This document shows positions 8,344-15,466 of a DNA stretch of 43,600 nucleotides, in pieces. Source of the DNA: an uncultured Muribaculaceae bacterium (GTDB lineage: Bacteria; Bacteroidota; Bacteroidia; Bacteroidales; Muribaculaceae); contig CAMEPD010000011.1 in assembly GCA_945931475.1 (NCBI GenBank), positions 1 through 43,600 on the forward strand, in the 5' to 3' direction. Under the pieces are notes generated by a model. That model ran no database searches, had not been told where the DNA came from, and saw nothing but the letters and a program-made list of their open reading frames with translations. Numbering within the stretch: the stretch's first letter is position 1; the number at the start of each line of letters is the position of its first letter. Made by a program: the position numbers and the translations under genes.

Positions 8344-9297
8344 TTAATGGATAAGTCTATGTATCAGATTTGAGATTTTCGAAGATATTTTGCTTACCAC
8401 CGAGACAGCGGGCTCAACTTCGTGTGCTTCGGGCATCGGCTTCTTGAGCGGTTCGGTAGAGCAACTCACGTCACCGTCAGTGTCATCACCCCCGACAGGC
8501 CTGGGAATTATCTGCGGTTCCTCGTCGGTATTGTCGTATTTCACTGAATCTACCGGAATGAGATATGCCGTGTTGTTGTCGGTGCTTTCCTTTGACAGCT
8601 CGGCTATGAGTTGTATCTTCTGCCGGTCGTCGGTCGACGAATCGGAGAGAATCTCCGTGAGGCGTTCGTCGCTGACACAATGCAGTACACCGTCGCTGCA
8701 GAGGAAGAAGAAATCGCCCGGTTCGACATCGTTCAACACCATTACTGTTGCACCGGGGCGCTCTTCGCCCGGCTCCACCCATGTGAGGCAACGCGTGATG
8801 ACGTTGCTCTTCGGATGGTTGATGGCTTCTTCCGGCGTGATGCATCCGGCGTGAACGAGCGCATTCACCAGCGAATGGTCGTCGCTGCGGTAGATAACTC
8901 CTTTGCCGGGACGCACCTGATAGATGCGGCTGTCGCCCATGTGGGCGCAGGTTACGCCACCGGCGTGGAATGTTACAAAGGTCATGGTGGTGGCCATCTC
9001 GCGTGTGTCGTCGTCCATGCGGCGGAACAGTGCGCGATAGGTCTGGTCAAGGAGCAATGCGAATTCCGAATCGAGGAATCTCTCGTTCAGGTCAACGCGC
9101 TCCATATAGCGGCCCATGGCCTCGGCTACGGTCTGACTGGCGACTTCGCCTTTATCCTGGCCGCCCACTCCGTCGCACACTACGAAAGTGCGCTGTGAGG
9201 CTGAGGGCTTGTTCTCGTCGGGGTATCGCGCGTCTTCCTGATTCTTGCGCTTTCCCAACTGGCAGAATGAATATGCTTGTCGAAGAGTGATTTTCAT
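8344..9297 (-). CDS. PP2C-family Ser/Thr protein phosphatase
   Basis: This 317-residue cytoplasmic metal-dependent phosphatase probably reverses the action of the adjacent kinase. The metal-binding and core motifs appear in order: NQED near residue 20, CDGVGG (41-46), the AHMGDSRIY strand (GDSR at 121-124), SDDHS (138-142), CSDG (200-203) and DNNT (240-243). The core ends near residue 250. The remaining 65 residues are acidic and then form a short, possibly amphipathic helix (SVVSKISSKISNLIHRLIH), which could attach the enzyme to a membrane or partner. Its start overlaps the stop of the upstream FHA gene by 4 bases (ATGA-type coupling), and the kinase gene follows after 54 bases. Confidence 0.93.
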   Translation of the reverse strand: MKITLRQAYSFCQLGKRKNQEDARYPDENKPSASQRTFVVCDGVGGQDKGEVASQTVAEAMGRYMERVDLNERFLDSEFALLLDQTYRALFRRMDDDTREMATTMTFVTFHAGGVTCAHMGDSRIYQVRPGKGVIYRSDDHSLVNALVHAGCITPEEAINHPKSNVITRCLTWVEPGEERPGATVMVLNDVEPGDFFFLCSDGVLHCVSDERLTEILSDSSTDDRQKIQLIAELSKESTDNNTAYLIPVDSVKYDNTDEEPQIIPRPVGGDDTDGDVSCSTEPLKKPMPEAHEVEPAVSVVSKISSKISNLIHRLIH

Positions 9298-9995
9298 CCT
9301 AATCTGTCTTTTTCGAAACGGAACCGTGTCTGGCCCAATACAAAGATATCACCGAAATTCATATAAGCTTCGTCTTCTTCGGCCAACACCTGGTCATTGT
9401 ACAGAACCGGATTGGCGGCCTTCTTTACCCGGAACTTGAAGTAGATGCCTTCGTTTTCACTCCGGCCAACCTTAATCTGAACCGACTGACGCGATATCGA
9501 CATATCACCTTTGATTGAGATGTCGGAGGGACGCATGGGGTCGGCGCGGCCTACGGTGTTGACGCCCATGCGAAGCGGGAACTCCTTGTTGAACCAGCCT
9601 TTGCGTATCATCACCACCTTGCCCATATACCTGTTCAAGTCGTAGGTCAGGAGTTTGGTCTTCTCTTTTACCTCGATCTGCATCCGGCCTTTGCACTTAG
9701 GGCAACCGATGATTAGACTGCCTGCTTTCGGCGGGGTGTACATCTTTTCGTACTTTCCGCAGTGAGGGCATTTGATAAGCCCCTCTGATCCGACTATGAA
9801 TTCCTCATCGAGCCTTATGGGTTCCTTCGTCGAATTGTCAGGCATATCGGCAGGGGTGAATTCCACAATGTTCGCTGTGCCGCAGTACGGGCACTTGATG
9901 GGGAACTTGCCCGGCTTGAAGGGGTTTTTTACCTTCAGTTTCCTGCGACACTCCTCATTACAGCAGGTGATGATTTTGCTTTCGGATTCGCTCAT
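9294..9995 (-). CDS. Double zinc-ribbon plus FHA-domain protein
   Basis: The 233-residue protein has two probable zinc ribbons at the N-terminus. The first uses Cys11/12, Cys16 and the CPYC pair at 35/38; the second uses CPHC at 76/79 and CPKC at 98/101. A C-terminal forkhead-associated domain follows (about 140-228), with the strand NTVGRAD (146-152) and the phosphothreonine-contact region SISRQS (166-171). FHA domains bind phosphothreonine peptides, so it is a likely reader of the marks set by the neighbouring kinase and removed by the PP2C enzyme. It overlaps the PP2C gene by 4 bases and starts 2 bases after the acidic-protein gene. The zinc ribbons resemble MJ0042-like ribbons; whether they bind nucleic acid or protein cannot be told. 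Confidence 0.88.
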   Translation of the reverse strand: MSESESKIITCCNEECRRKLKVKNPFKPGKFPIKCPYCGTANIVEFTPADMPDNSTKEPIRLDEEFIVGSEGLIKCPHCGKYEKMYTPPKAGSLIIGCPKCKGRMQIEVKEKTKLLTYDLNRYMGKVVMIRKGWFNKEFPLRMGVNTVGRADPMRPSDISIKGDMSISRQSVQIKVGRSENEGIYFKFRVKKAANPVLYNDQVLAEEDEAYMNFGDIFVLGQTRFRFEKDRLG

Positions 9996-9997
9996 TT

Positions 9998-10894
9998 TCA
10001 GACAAGTTCAGTAAAGTCGTCGCCAAGTGAATCGAAGTCGGTTTCACCTTCGATATGTTCGTCGGCAGCTAAGTATGTGCCGTTGTTTTCAACATCGAGC
10101 TGTGCGTCGTCGACAGTCATTGCCGGAGCCTCGATAAAGCCTTCGTTTGTGGCGATAAGTTCGCCGTCGGCTGTGCCTATTACATCGAACTGCTGGTCGC
10201 CGTCGAGGTCAATCATCGAAGCCTGCTGCCCTTCGGCAGTGGTAAAGGTCGCAACGGTTATCTCCTGACCGTCCTCGGTGAACTGGGTGGTGATGTTGTC
10301 AAAAGTCTGGATCTCGTTGGCATCGATATCGTTGGGGTCGATTTCCACCTCGGCAATCAGAGCCTCGGAGATTTCACCGGGGTCTACGCCGTCGGTGGGA
10401 TTCTCCACGTTGACGGGTTCCTCTTGAGCGGGTTGCTGCGCCACATTCTCCTGACCGTTTGCAGGTTCCTGGCTGTTTGTGGGTTCCTGACTGTTAGTGG
10501 GCTCCTGATTGTTAGTGGGTTCCTGAGCTTCTCCGGGCTGTTCGGGTGTGCTGATAGATGAGATAGGTTCATCATCCTGCGCAGGCTGCTGAGCGGGTTG
10601 CTGTGCAGGCTGCTGCGCAGCGGGTTGCTGTGCTGCCGGCTGGTGCCCGGGCTGACCAGATACAGCTGCCTGGGTGGCTTCCTGTGCTACATCTGCTGAT
10701 TCGCTGACTGCGTCTTCAACCTCGGGCTTCTCGGGAGCTACGGGTTCTTCCGACTGATGCATTGCGAATGCGGTGGCTCCTACTGCGGCCACGCCGGCAA
10801 CACCGGCTGCTACGCCCGCCTTGAGGTTGCTGTTATCTTTTTTTGACTTGTTCATGGGATTATTCGGTGTATTGAAAGGCTTTGTTTCTGACAT
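9998..10894 (-). CDS. Acidic, Q/P-rich repetitive protein with Ala/Gly-rich hydrophobic segment
   Basis: I do not recognise a family. The start at 10892-10894 (MSETKPFNTP) is favoured; the frame also contains an ATG 12 codons later and is open further upstream. The 298-residue product has a Lys/Asn-rich N-terminus and a hydrophobic Ala/Gly/Val helix (about 25-44, AGVAAGVAGVAAVGATAFAM). A low-complexity centre follows with AQQP repeats and four EPTNSQ-like repeats. The C-terminal part is acidic and ordered-looking, and includes DLDGDQQFDVIGTADGELIA. It shares layout and the motifs EPISS and LIAE with the 172-residue protein at 4722-5240. It abuts the FHA gene (2-base gap). It may be a membrane-tethered adaptor or phosphorylation target; Thr and Ser are plentiful. 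Confidence 0.8.
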   Translation of the reverse strand: MSETKPFNTPNNPMNKSKKDNSNLKAGVAAGVAGVAAVGATAFAMHQSEEPVAPEKPEVEDAVSESADVAQEATQAAVSGQPGHQPAAQQPAAQQPAQQPAQQPAQDDEPISSISTPEQPGEAQEPTNNQEPTNSQEPTNSQEPANGQENVAQQPAQEEPVNVENPTDGVDPGEISEALIAEVEIDPNDIDANEIQTFDNITTQFTEDGQEITVATFTTAEGQQASMIDLDGDQQFDVIGTADGELIATNEGFIEAPAMTVDDAQLDVENNGTYLAADEHIEGETDFDSLGDDFTELV

Positions 10895-10988
10895 AGTTGT
10901 AAATATTAAAAGTGAATATGTATGTTTTTTAGTATAATTAAGGTTTACGGGGTTAACTATATGTGCTTTTATATTGGGGTTGGTCAAT

Positions 10989-11726
10989 TTATTTCTTTAC
11001 GGGAGCGGGCCAAGTGGCAATCACAGCTTTTGCCATTGACTTCGAACCCACGAGCTTGGGATGCTGTGTATCGTTGCTGTGGATTTTCACATCTTTGATT
11101 ACATATTTGGCAAGTTCGGCCATGGTAATCTTTTTATCGCCGTTGAAGTCGGCTTTACCGCGGATGCCCTTGATGAGAGCCTGCGTGAAGTACCCTGCGC
11201 CGAGGAAGGGGCTTTCGGCAGAAACCTCCTGAGGAGCGCTGGCCAGAAGGAATGCCATGCCATTCTTGCCGGCGGTTGTGGCCCATGCGTTCCCGGTGGC
11301 GGCGTTTGTCATTGTACCGGCGAAGCAGGCGTCAACGAAAACAATCTTCTCGCCTGCGGCTGATTTGCTCAGCTTTTCCACTACATCCTCGTAAGGGATA
11401 AGGCGGTCGGTTGCGCAAATGTAACCGGGGGCTCCGTGACCTGAGTAGAAAAAGATGATGCGGTCCTTGGCCTGAGCGCGGTTGCAGATTGCCGAGAGTT
11501 TCTCCATTACATTGTCGTAAGTGACGTTCTTGCTGGTGAGGATGGTGATATCCTTGGTCTGGGTGGCCATTACATCGCGGAAGTTTTTGGCGTCCTTGGT
11601 GGTCTGCCCGAGGTCGTTGGCGGCGCCGTAGTAGTTTGATACGCCGGTGATGAGTACGAAAGTGCGGGCTTGAATAGCGCCGACGGCCATCAGGGCCAGC
11701 ATCAACGCAAAAATAATTCTTTTCAT
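10989..11726 (-). CDS. Exported caspase-like (C14 family) cysteine peptidase
   Basis: The protein has a signal peptide (residues 1-20, MKRIIFALMLALMAVGAIQA) and then a caspase-fold domain. The catalytic dyad is visible: His97 in FFYSGHGAPG and Cys134 in VFVDACFAG, each after a hydrophobic strand as in metacaspases. The N-terminal YYGAANDLGQTTKDAKNFRDVM segment is also typical. Residues 193-204 (DFNGDKKITMAE) match an EF-hand calcium loop, with D, N and D at positions 1, 3 and 5 and Glu at 12. Calcium control is therefore possible. At 245 residues it is essentially a p20-p10 unit without extra domains. It sits between two FHA genes in the phospho-signalling cluster. The signal peptide puts it outside the cytoplasm, so its substrates would be envelope proteins. 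Confidence 0.88.
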   Translation of the reverse strand: MKRIIFALMLALMAVGAIQARTFVLITGVSNYYGAANDLGQTTKDAKNFRDVMATQTKDITILTSKNVTYDNVMEKLSAICNRAQAKDRIIFFYSGHGAPGYICATDRLIPYEDVVEKLSKSAAGEKIVFVDACFAGTMTNAATGNAWATTAGKNGMAFLLASAPQEVSAESPFLGAGYFTQALIKGIRGKADFNGDKKITMAELAKYVIKDVKIHSNDTQHPKLVGSKSMAKAVIATWPAPVKK

Positions 11727-11769
11727 GATTGATATTGCTTTTTATTGATTTCAGCTAAACGGGTTTGAA

Positions 11770-12411
11770 TCAGTGGGCTTTGCAACGCGAGCACTGCTTA
11801 TGGGTTACATCGAACTCCGAGAGCGGACGGTCACATTTGGGGCAGACTATAACCTTTTCGCGGCGTTTGCGGATAGCCTTCAGGCGCGGCATATCATTCT
11901 TGAAGATGAAGCCTACAAGCACCGGTGCCACGGCGATAAGGATATATCGGGTTGTGGGGTCGATACCGCCGCCCAGAAGCATACATGGGAGTACCAGCAG
12001 TAATCCGGAGCATTTGGCAATCCAGCCGTTGCGTTCAATCACCTTTTCCTTCTCGTGCTCGGCTTCAAGCTGTAGCTCCATGGCTTTGCTGAGCTGTCGG
12101 AATTCATACTCGTACGATTCCGGGGAATCGGCAATCACGTGATGCGCCATGAATGTAAACCCGAAGGTATCGCCTGTGCCGAGGCGGATAGTGGTGTCGG
12201 GCGTAATCTGCAGGCGGGAGACGCGCCGGAAGTCGCCGTTGTTGTTTCGTATAAATGTGCCGTTGGCCGATTTCAGATCCTCAAGAATCCAGGTGCCGTC
12301 GGGGTTTATCGTTATTTTGGCGTGGTTGTGGCTTACTGACTTTTTACCTTCGGGAATTACAACCATCCCTTCAGCGCCACGACCTATGATGAATTCTTTA
12401 ACTTCTTCCAT
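11770..12411 (-). CDS. FHA domain - two transmembrane helices - zinc ribbon protein
   Basis: The ATG at 12409-12411 is chosen because the FHA fold begins at once (EFIIGRGAEG); upstream residues in the open frame look like leader DNA. The 213-residue protein has an FHA domain (about 5-90) with the hallmark residues Gly-Arg at 10-11, SVSHNHAK at 25-32 and the NGT loop at 50-52. A charged coiled-coil-like linker follows (98-127). Two membrane helices (about 134-149 and 155-171) come next. The C-terminus is a zinc ribbon using CPKC (190/193) and CSRC (207/210). FHA domain and ribbon would both face the cytoplasm. It is the first gene of the signalling cluster, directly behind a -7-type promoter, and precedes the caspase-like gene by 43 bases. 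Confidence 0.88.
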   Translation of the reverse strand: MEEVKEFIIGRGAEGMVVIPEGKKSVSHNHAKITINPDGTWILEDLKSANGTFIRNNNGDFRRVSRLQITPDTTIRLGTGDTFGFTFMAHHVIADSPESYEYEFRQLSKAMELQLEAEHEKEKVIERNGWIAKCSGLLLVLPCMLLGGGIDPTTRYILIAVAPVLVGFIFKNDMPRLKAIRKRREKVIVCPKCDRPLSEFDVTHKQCSRCKAH

Positions 12412-12439
12412 TTTGTTGTTAATTGCTGTGTTGTATTTA

Positions 12440-12447
12440 CAAAGATA
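12440..12447 (-). promoter_or_regulatory. -7 promoter box for the signalling cluster
   Basis: The minus strand reads TATCTTTG, a full match to TAnnTTTG, about 28 bases before the FHA-TM gene start. No good -33 TTTG is present 19-21 bases upstream, so the promoter may be weak or need an activator. Confidence 0.5.
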
Positions 12448-12480
12448 GTATATTTCCTGAAAACTATCACCAGCAGACGT

Positions 12481-12514
12481 TATTTTTTTCAAAATGATGT
12501 ATTTTTTTCAAAAT
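12481..12514. repeat. Two exact 15-bp direct repeats between divergent promoters
   Basis: TATTTTTTTCAAAAT occurs at 12481-12495 and again at 12500-12514, a 19-bp period. The pair sits between the minus-strand -7 box (12440-12447) and the plus-strand -7 box (12520-12527), next to the latter. The position would suit a shared operator or an A/T-rich upstream element. Confidence 0.6.
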
Positions 12515-12519
12515 TGTAC

Positions 12520-12527
12520 TAACTTTG
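12520..12527 (+). promoter_or_regulatory. -7 promoter box for the M6 metalloprotease gene
   Basis: TAACTTTG matches TAnnTTTG exactly. The -33 region is T-rich but has no TTTG. The expected start point near 12533 leaves a leader of almost 100 nt, in which I see no known riboswitch. Confidence 0.5.
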
Positions 12528-12629
12528 CGATGTTAAACATAGCACTTCACCTTTTGTCGGATAATAGGCTGAATCCGTAGCATAAATATTCGCCGGGGTG
12601 TAAGGCGTTGAAGAGAATGTTCCCAAAAT

Positions 12630-15398
12630 ATGAAAATCTTACGCATTTCGTTATTAGCCACTATTGCGGCAATGTGCTGCCAGAATGCTTTGGCAGTACC
12701 TGCCAAGCCCGGTCTGATGAAGTACACGCAGCCCGGCGGCTCGGTAGTCGAACTCCGCTTATGCGGAGATGAAAATTTCCACTACTATGTTTCGGCCGAC
12801 GGGCAGAAACTTCTCATGCAGAAAGACGGCCGGTTTGTCAACGCACGGCTGGCCTCCGACGGACGCCTTGTGGAATCGGCTGTGGCTGTCAGTCCGGCCA
12901 CATTAAGAGATTTCAAGCCACAGAAGGTACGCGGCGTCTCGCATAAGGTGAAACCTGCGGCCACCGCCGGGCAGCTGAAGTCATTTAGCGGTCTATTCCC
13001 CGACGCATCGTTCCCGGCAAAGGGCACACAGAAGGTGCTGGTAATCATCGTACAATATAAAGATGTGAAATTCAACATCGACAATCCGCTCGATTACTTC
13101 AACCGCATGCTCAACGAAGAGGGATTCAGCGATTACCTTGGCACAGGTTCGTGCCGCGACTACTTCATTGCATCGTCGAACGGCTTGTTCACCCCCGAGT
13201 TCGATGTTTACGGCCCTATCACCCTGGCGAACAATATGTCGTATTACGGCGGCAATGACTGGTACGGCAACGACAGTAATCCTCAAAAAATGGTAATTGA
13301 AGCCTGCCAGCAACTCAACGATGATGTCGACTTCTCGCAGTACGACCGCGACGGCGACGGTTACATCGACAATGTATATGTATTTTATGCCGGCCGCGGC
13401 GAGGCATCCGGCGGTTCGGCCGATTCCGTCTGGCCGCACTCATGGAATGTCACCGCCGGCGAGTACCAGTCATACATATTCGACGGCGTTCAGCTTGACC
13501 GCTATGCCTGCTCCAACGAATGGGATATGTCGTCAGAAGGTCTCGGCTACCGCCCGGCAGGTGTCGGAACATTCTGCCATGAGTTCTCGCACGTGATGGG
13601 GCTTCCGGACCTTTACGCTACCAGCTATACTTCAAGTTTCACCCCCGGAGAATGGTCAGTGATGGATTACGGGCCGTATAACCATGATGGCTGCACTCCA
13701 CCACTATATTCGGCTTTCGAACGTGCGGCACTCGGTTACATCAATCCTACCGAGATTACGGGCAAAGCCAACATAACACTCAGGACAATAGATACCGGCG
13801 ACGCGTGCGTAATCAAGACCACCAAGGCCAACGAATATTTCCTCTTCGAGAACCGTCAGCAGCAGGGTTGGGACACATACATTCCCGGTCACGGCATGCT
13901 CGTATGGCACATCGACTACAACGGCTCAGTCTGGGAGAAAAATACGGTCAACAATACGCCGTCACACCAGTATGTCGACCTCATCGAAGCGGATGGAACG
14001 CAGTCGAAATATTCACGCGACGGTGATTCATTCCCCGGTGCTTCGAACATCAATTCGTACACTTACGCCGGTACCCCGTCGTTCCGTCCATGGAACGGCA
14101 CAAATCTCGGCCTCGACATTACCGACATCACCGAGACCGACGGCAAAATAATGTTCCGCGTCAACGGCGGTTTCTCGGCAGCTACAGCCCCGGTTGCACT
14201 GGAAGCAACCGATGTCAAGGCAGGTAGTTTTGTCGCCAACTGGGATGCTCAGGATAACGTTCAGAGCTACACATTAATACTTTATGGCAAACTCGGGCGC
14301 CCGGGAAGCGAGGGTGCCGAGGAGTTCTCGGAACTCCGCCGCTTCAATGCCGGTCTCGAAACCTCATTCCAGGTCACCAATCTCACCCCCGAAACTGAAT
14401 ACCGCTACACTGTCAAAGCCGAGGACGGTTTCCAGGGAAGCCCCGAATCAAATGTAATCTCCGTTACAACCACTGCCCCGACCTTCGATTATTTCGCACC
14501 GGTTGCAACCGAGGCCGAAGCTGTGACCGCAGAATCGTTCACAGCCACTTGGGAGGCAATGGAAGGCGCCACAGAGTACTTCCTCGATGTCAATACCGTA
14601 GTCGAGGGAGAAAGTGTAGAAGAGACAATTGACTTCACCGACGGCATGGAAAATCTGCCCAAGGGCTGGAGCTCATCGTCGCAGGGCACCTATGGCATGT
14701 CAAGCTACGCCGGCAACGCCGTTCCGTCGCTACGTATGGCCGCCGACAACGATATACTCACATCGCCCAAACAGCCCAACGGCATCAATAACGTAAAATT
14801 CTGGCACCGCGGCAACGCTACGACAGCCGACGAAAAGATTGTGCTGTCGGGCAATATCGACGGCGCATGGAAGGAGCTCGCAACCTTCGACATTATCACA
14901 GACAAGGGCGGTTCCACAATCGACTACGCTATCGAGCAGAAAGGAGTGACACAGGTGCGCCTGACCTTCAAACGCCCGACAAAGGGTGCCGTCGCCATCG
15001 ACGACGTATGTATCTCTGTCCGCGGCGACGAGGTCGAGACCCCGCTGTTGCCCACCGTTTCGGCCGGTTCAGCAATCAGCTATCTGGTCGACGGCCTCGC
15101 TCCCGAGACCCTTTACAGCTACTCGCTGACGGCAACCGACGGCAACTACACATCGCTCCGTTCGAATGTAATTAAGGTTGTCACCGACAAGAAGGAATCG
15201 GCTGCCGGCGAAGTTGTAGCCGACCGTCTGGTATTCGCCCTGGCAGGCCGCAAAGTGGTGGCCGACCGCAATATCACTGTTTATGACATTACCGGCCGTC
15301 GCATTGCCGGAAATGCCCGTACGGCCGAGCTCCCCATGGCAGGTATGTATATCATCACCGCCGAAGGGGCCAAAGCTGTAAAAATCGTAGTAAAATAA
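12630..15398 (+). CDS. Secreted M6-family metalloprotease with FnIII and C-terminal sorting-like domain
   Basis: The 922-residue protein starts with a signal peptide (about 1-22). The protease domain (about 100-510) contains the zinc motif HEFSH at 317-321, followed by VMGLPDLY and later EWSVMDYG. This is the arrangement of M6 (immune inhibitor A-like) peptidases: HExxH, a downstream aspartate and a Met-turn. After the protease come fibronectin type III-like repeats, an interrupted jelly-roll segment (about 650-800, starting near DFTDGMENLPKGW) and a second FnIII stretch. The C-terminus has ITVYDITGRRI and ends AVKIVVK, like a type IX secretion type A sorting domain. It is probably released or held at the cell surface to cut host or dietary proteins. 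A terminator follows directly. Confidence 0.9.
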   Translation: MKILRISLLATIAAMCCQNALAVPAKPGLMKYTQPGGSVVELRLCGDENFHYYVSADGQKLLMQKDGRFVNARLASDGRLVESAVAVSPATLRDFKPQKVRGVSHKVKPAATAGQLKSFSGLFPDASFPAKGTQKVLVIIVQYKDVKFNIDNPLDYFNRMLNEEGFSDYLGTGSCRDYFIASSNGLFTPEFDVYGPITLANNMSYYGGNDWYGNDSNPQKMVIEACQQLNDDVDFSQYDRDGDGYIDNVYVFYAGRGEASGGSADSVWPHSWNVTAGEYQSYIFDGVQLDRYACSNEWDMSSEGLGYRPAGVGTFCHEFSHVMGLPDLYATSYTSSFTPGEWSVMDYGPYNHDGCTPPLYSAFERAALGYINPTEITGKANITLRTIDTGDACVIKTTKANEYFLFENRQQQGWDTYIPGHGMLVWHIDYNGSVWEKNTVNNTPSHQYVDLIEADGTQSKYSRDGDSFPGASNINSYTYAGTPSFRPWNGTNLGLDITDITETDGKIMFRVNGGFSAATAPVALEATDVKAGSFVANWDAQDNVQSYTLILYGKLGRPGSEGAEEFSELRRFNAGLETSFQVTNLTPETEYRYTVKAEDGFQGSPESNVISVTTTAPTFDYFAPVATEAEAVTAESFTATWEAMEGATEYFLDVNTVVEGESVEETIDFTDGMENLPKGWSSSSQGTYGMSSYAGNAVPSLRMAADNDILTSPKQPNGINNVKFWHRGNATTADEKIVLSGNIDGAWKELATFDIITDKGGSTIDYAIEQKGVTQVRLTFKRPTKGAVAIDDVCISVRGDEVETPLLPTVSAGSAISYLVDGLAPETLYSYSLTATDGNYTSLRSNVIKVVTDKKESAAGEVVADRLVFALAGRKVVADRNITVYDITGRRIAGNARTAELPMAGMYIITAEGAKAVKIVVK

Positions 15399-15415
15399 CT
15401 GTTTATAATAAAGCG

Positions 15416-15455
15416 ACGGAAGCCGGTATACCATATATCCGGCTTCCGTATTTTC
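15416..15455 (+). terminator. Rho-independent terminator after the M6 protease gene
   Basis: An 11-bp perfect stem has arms at 15416-15426 (ACGGAAGCCGG) and 15439-15449, a 12-nt loop, and is followed by ATTTTC. It separates the two secreted-protein genes, although its T-run is short and some readthrough is possible. Confidence 0.75.
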
Positions 15456-15466
15456 AATTATTCAAC

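Noticed and set aside
3118-12411. Type VI secretion regulation by the kinase/PP2C/FHA set
   Set aside because: No Tss structural genes, Hcp, VgrG or ClpV occur in the window, and the partners here are Sel1 and caspase-like proteins.
12993-13439. Minus-strand frame of 148 codons inside the M6 protease gene
   Set aside because: It is the shadow of the protease frame, which has a full HExxH motif and signal peptide.
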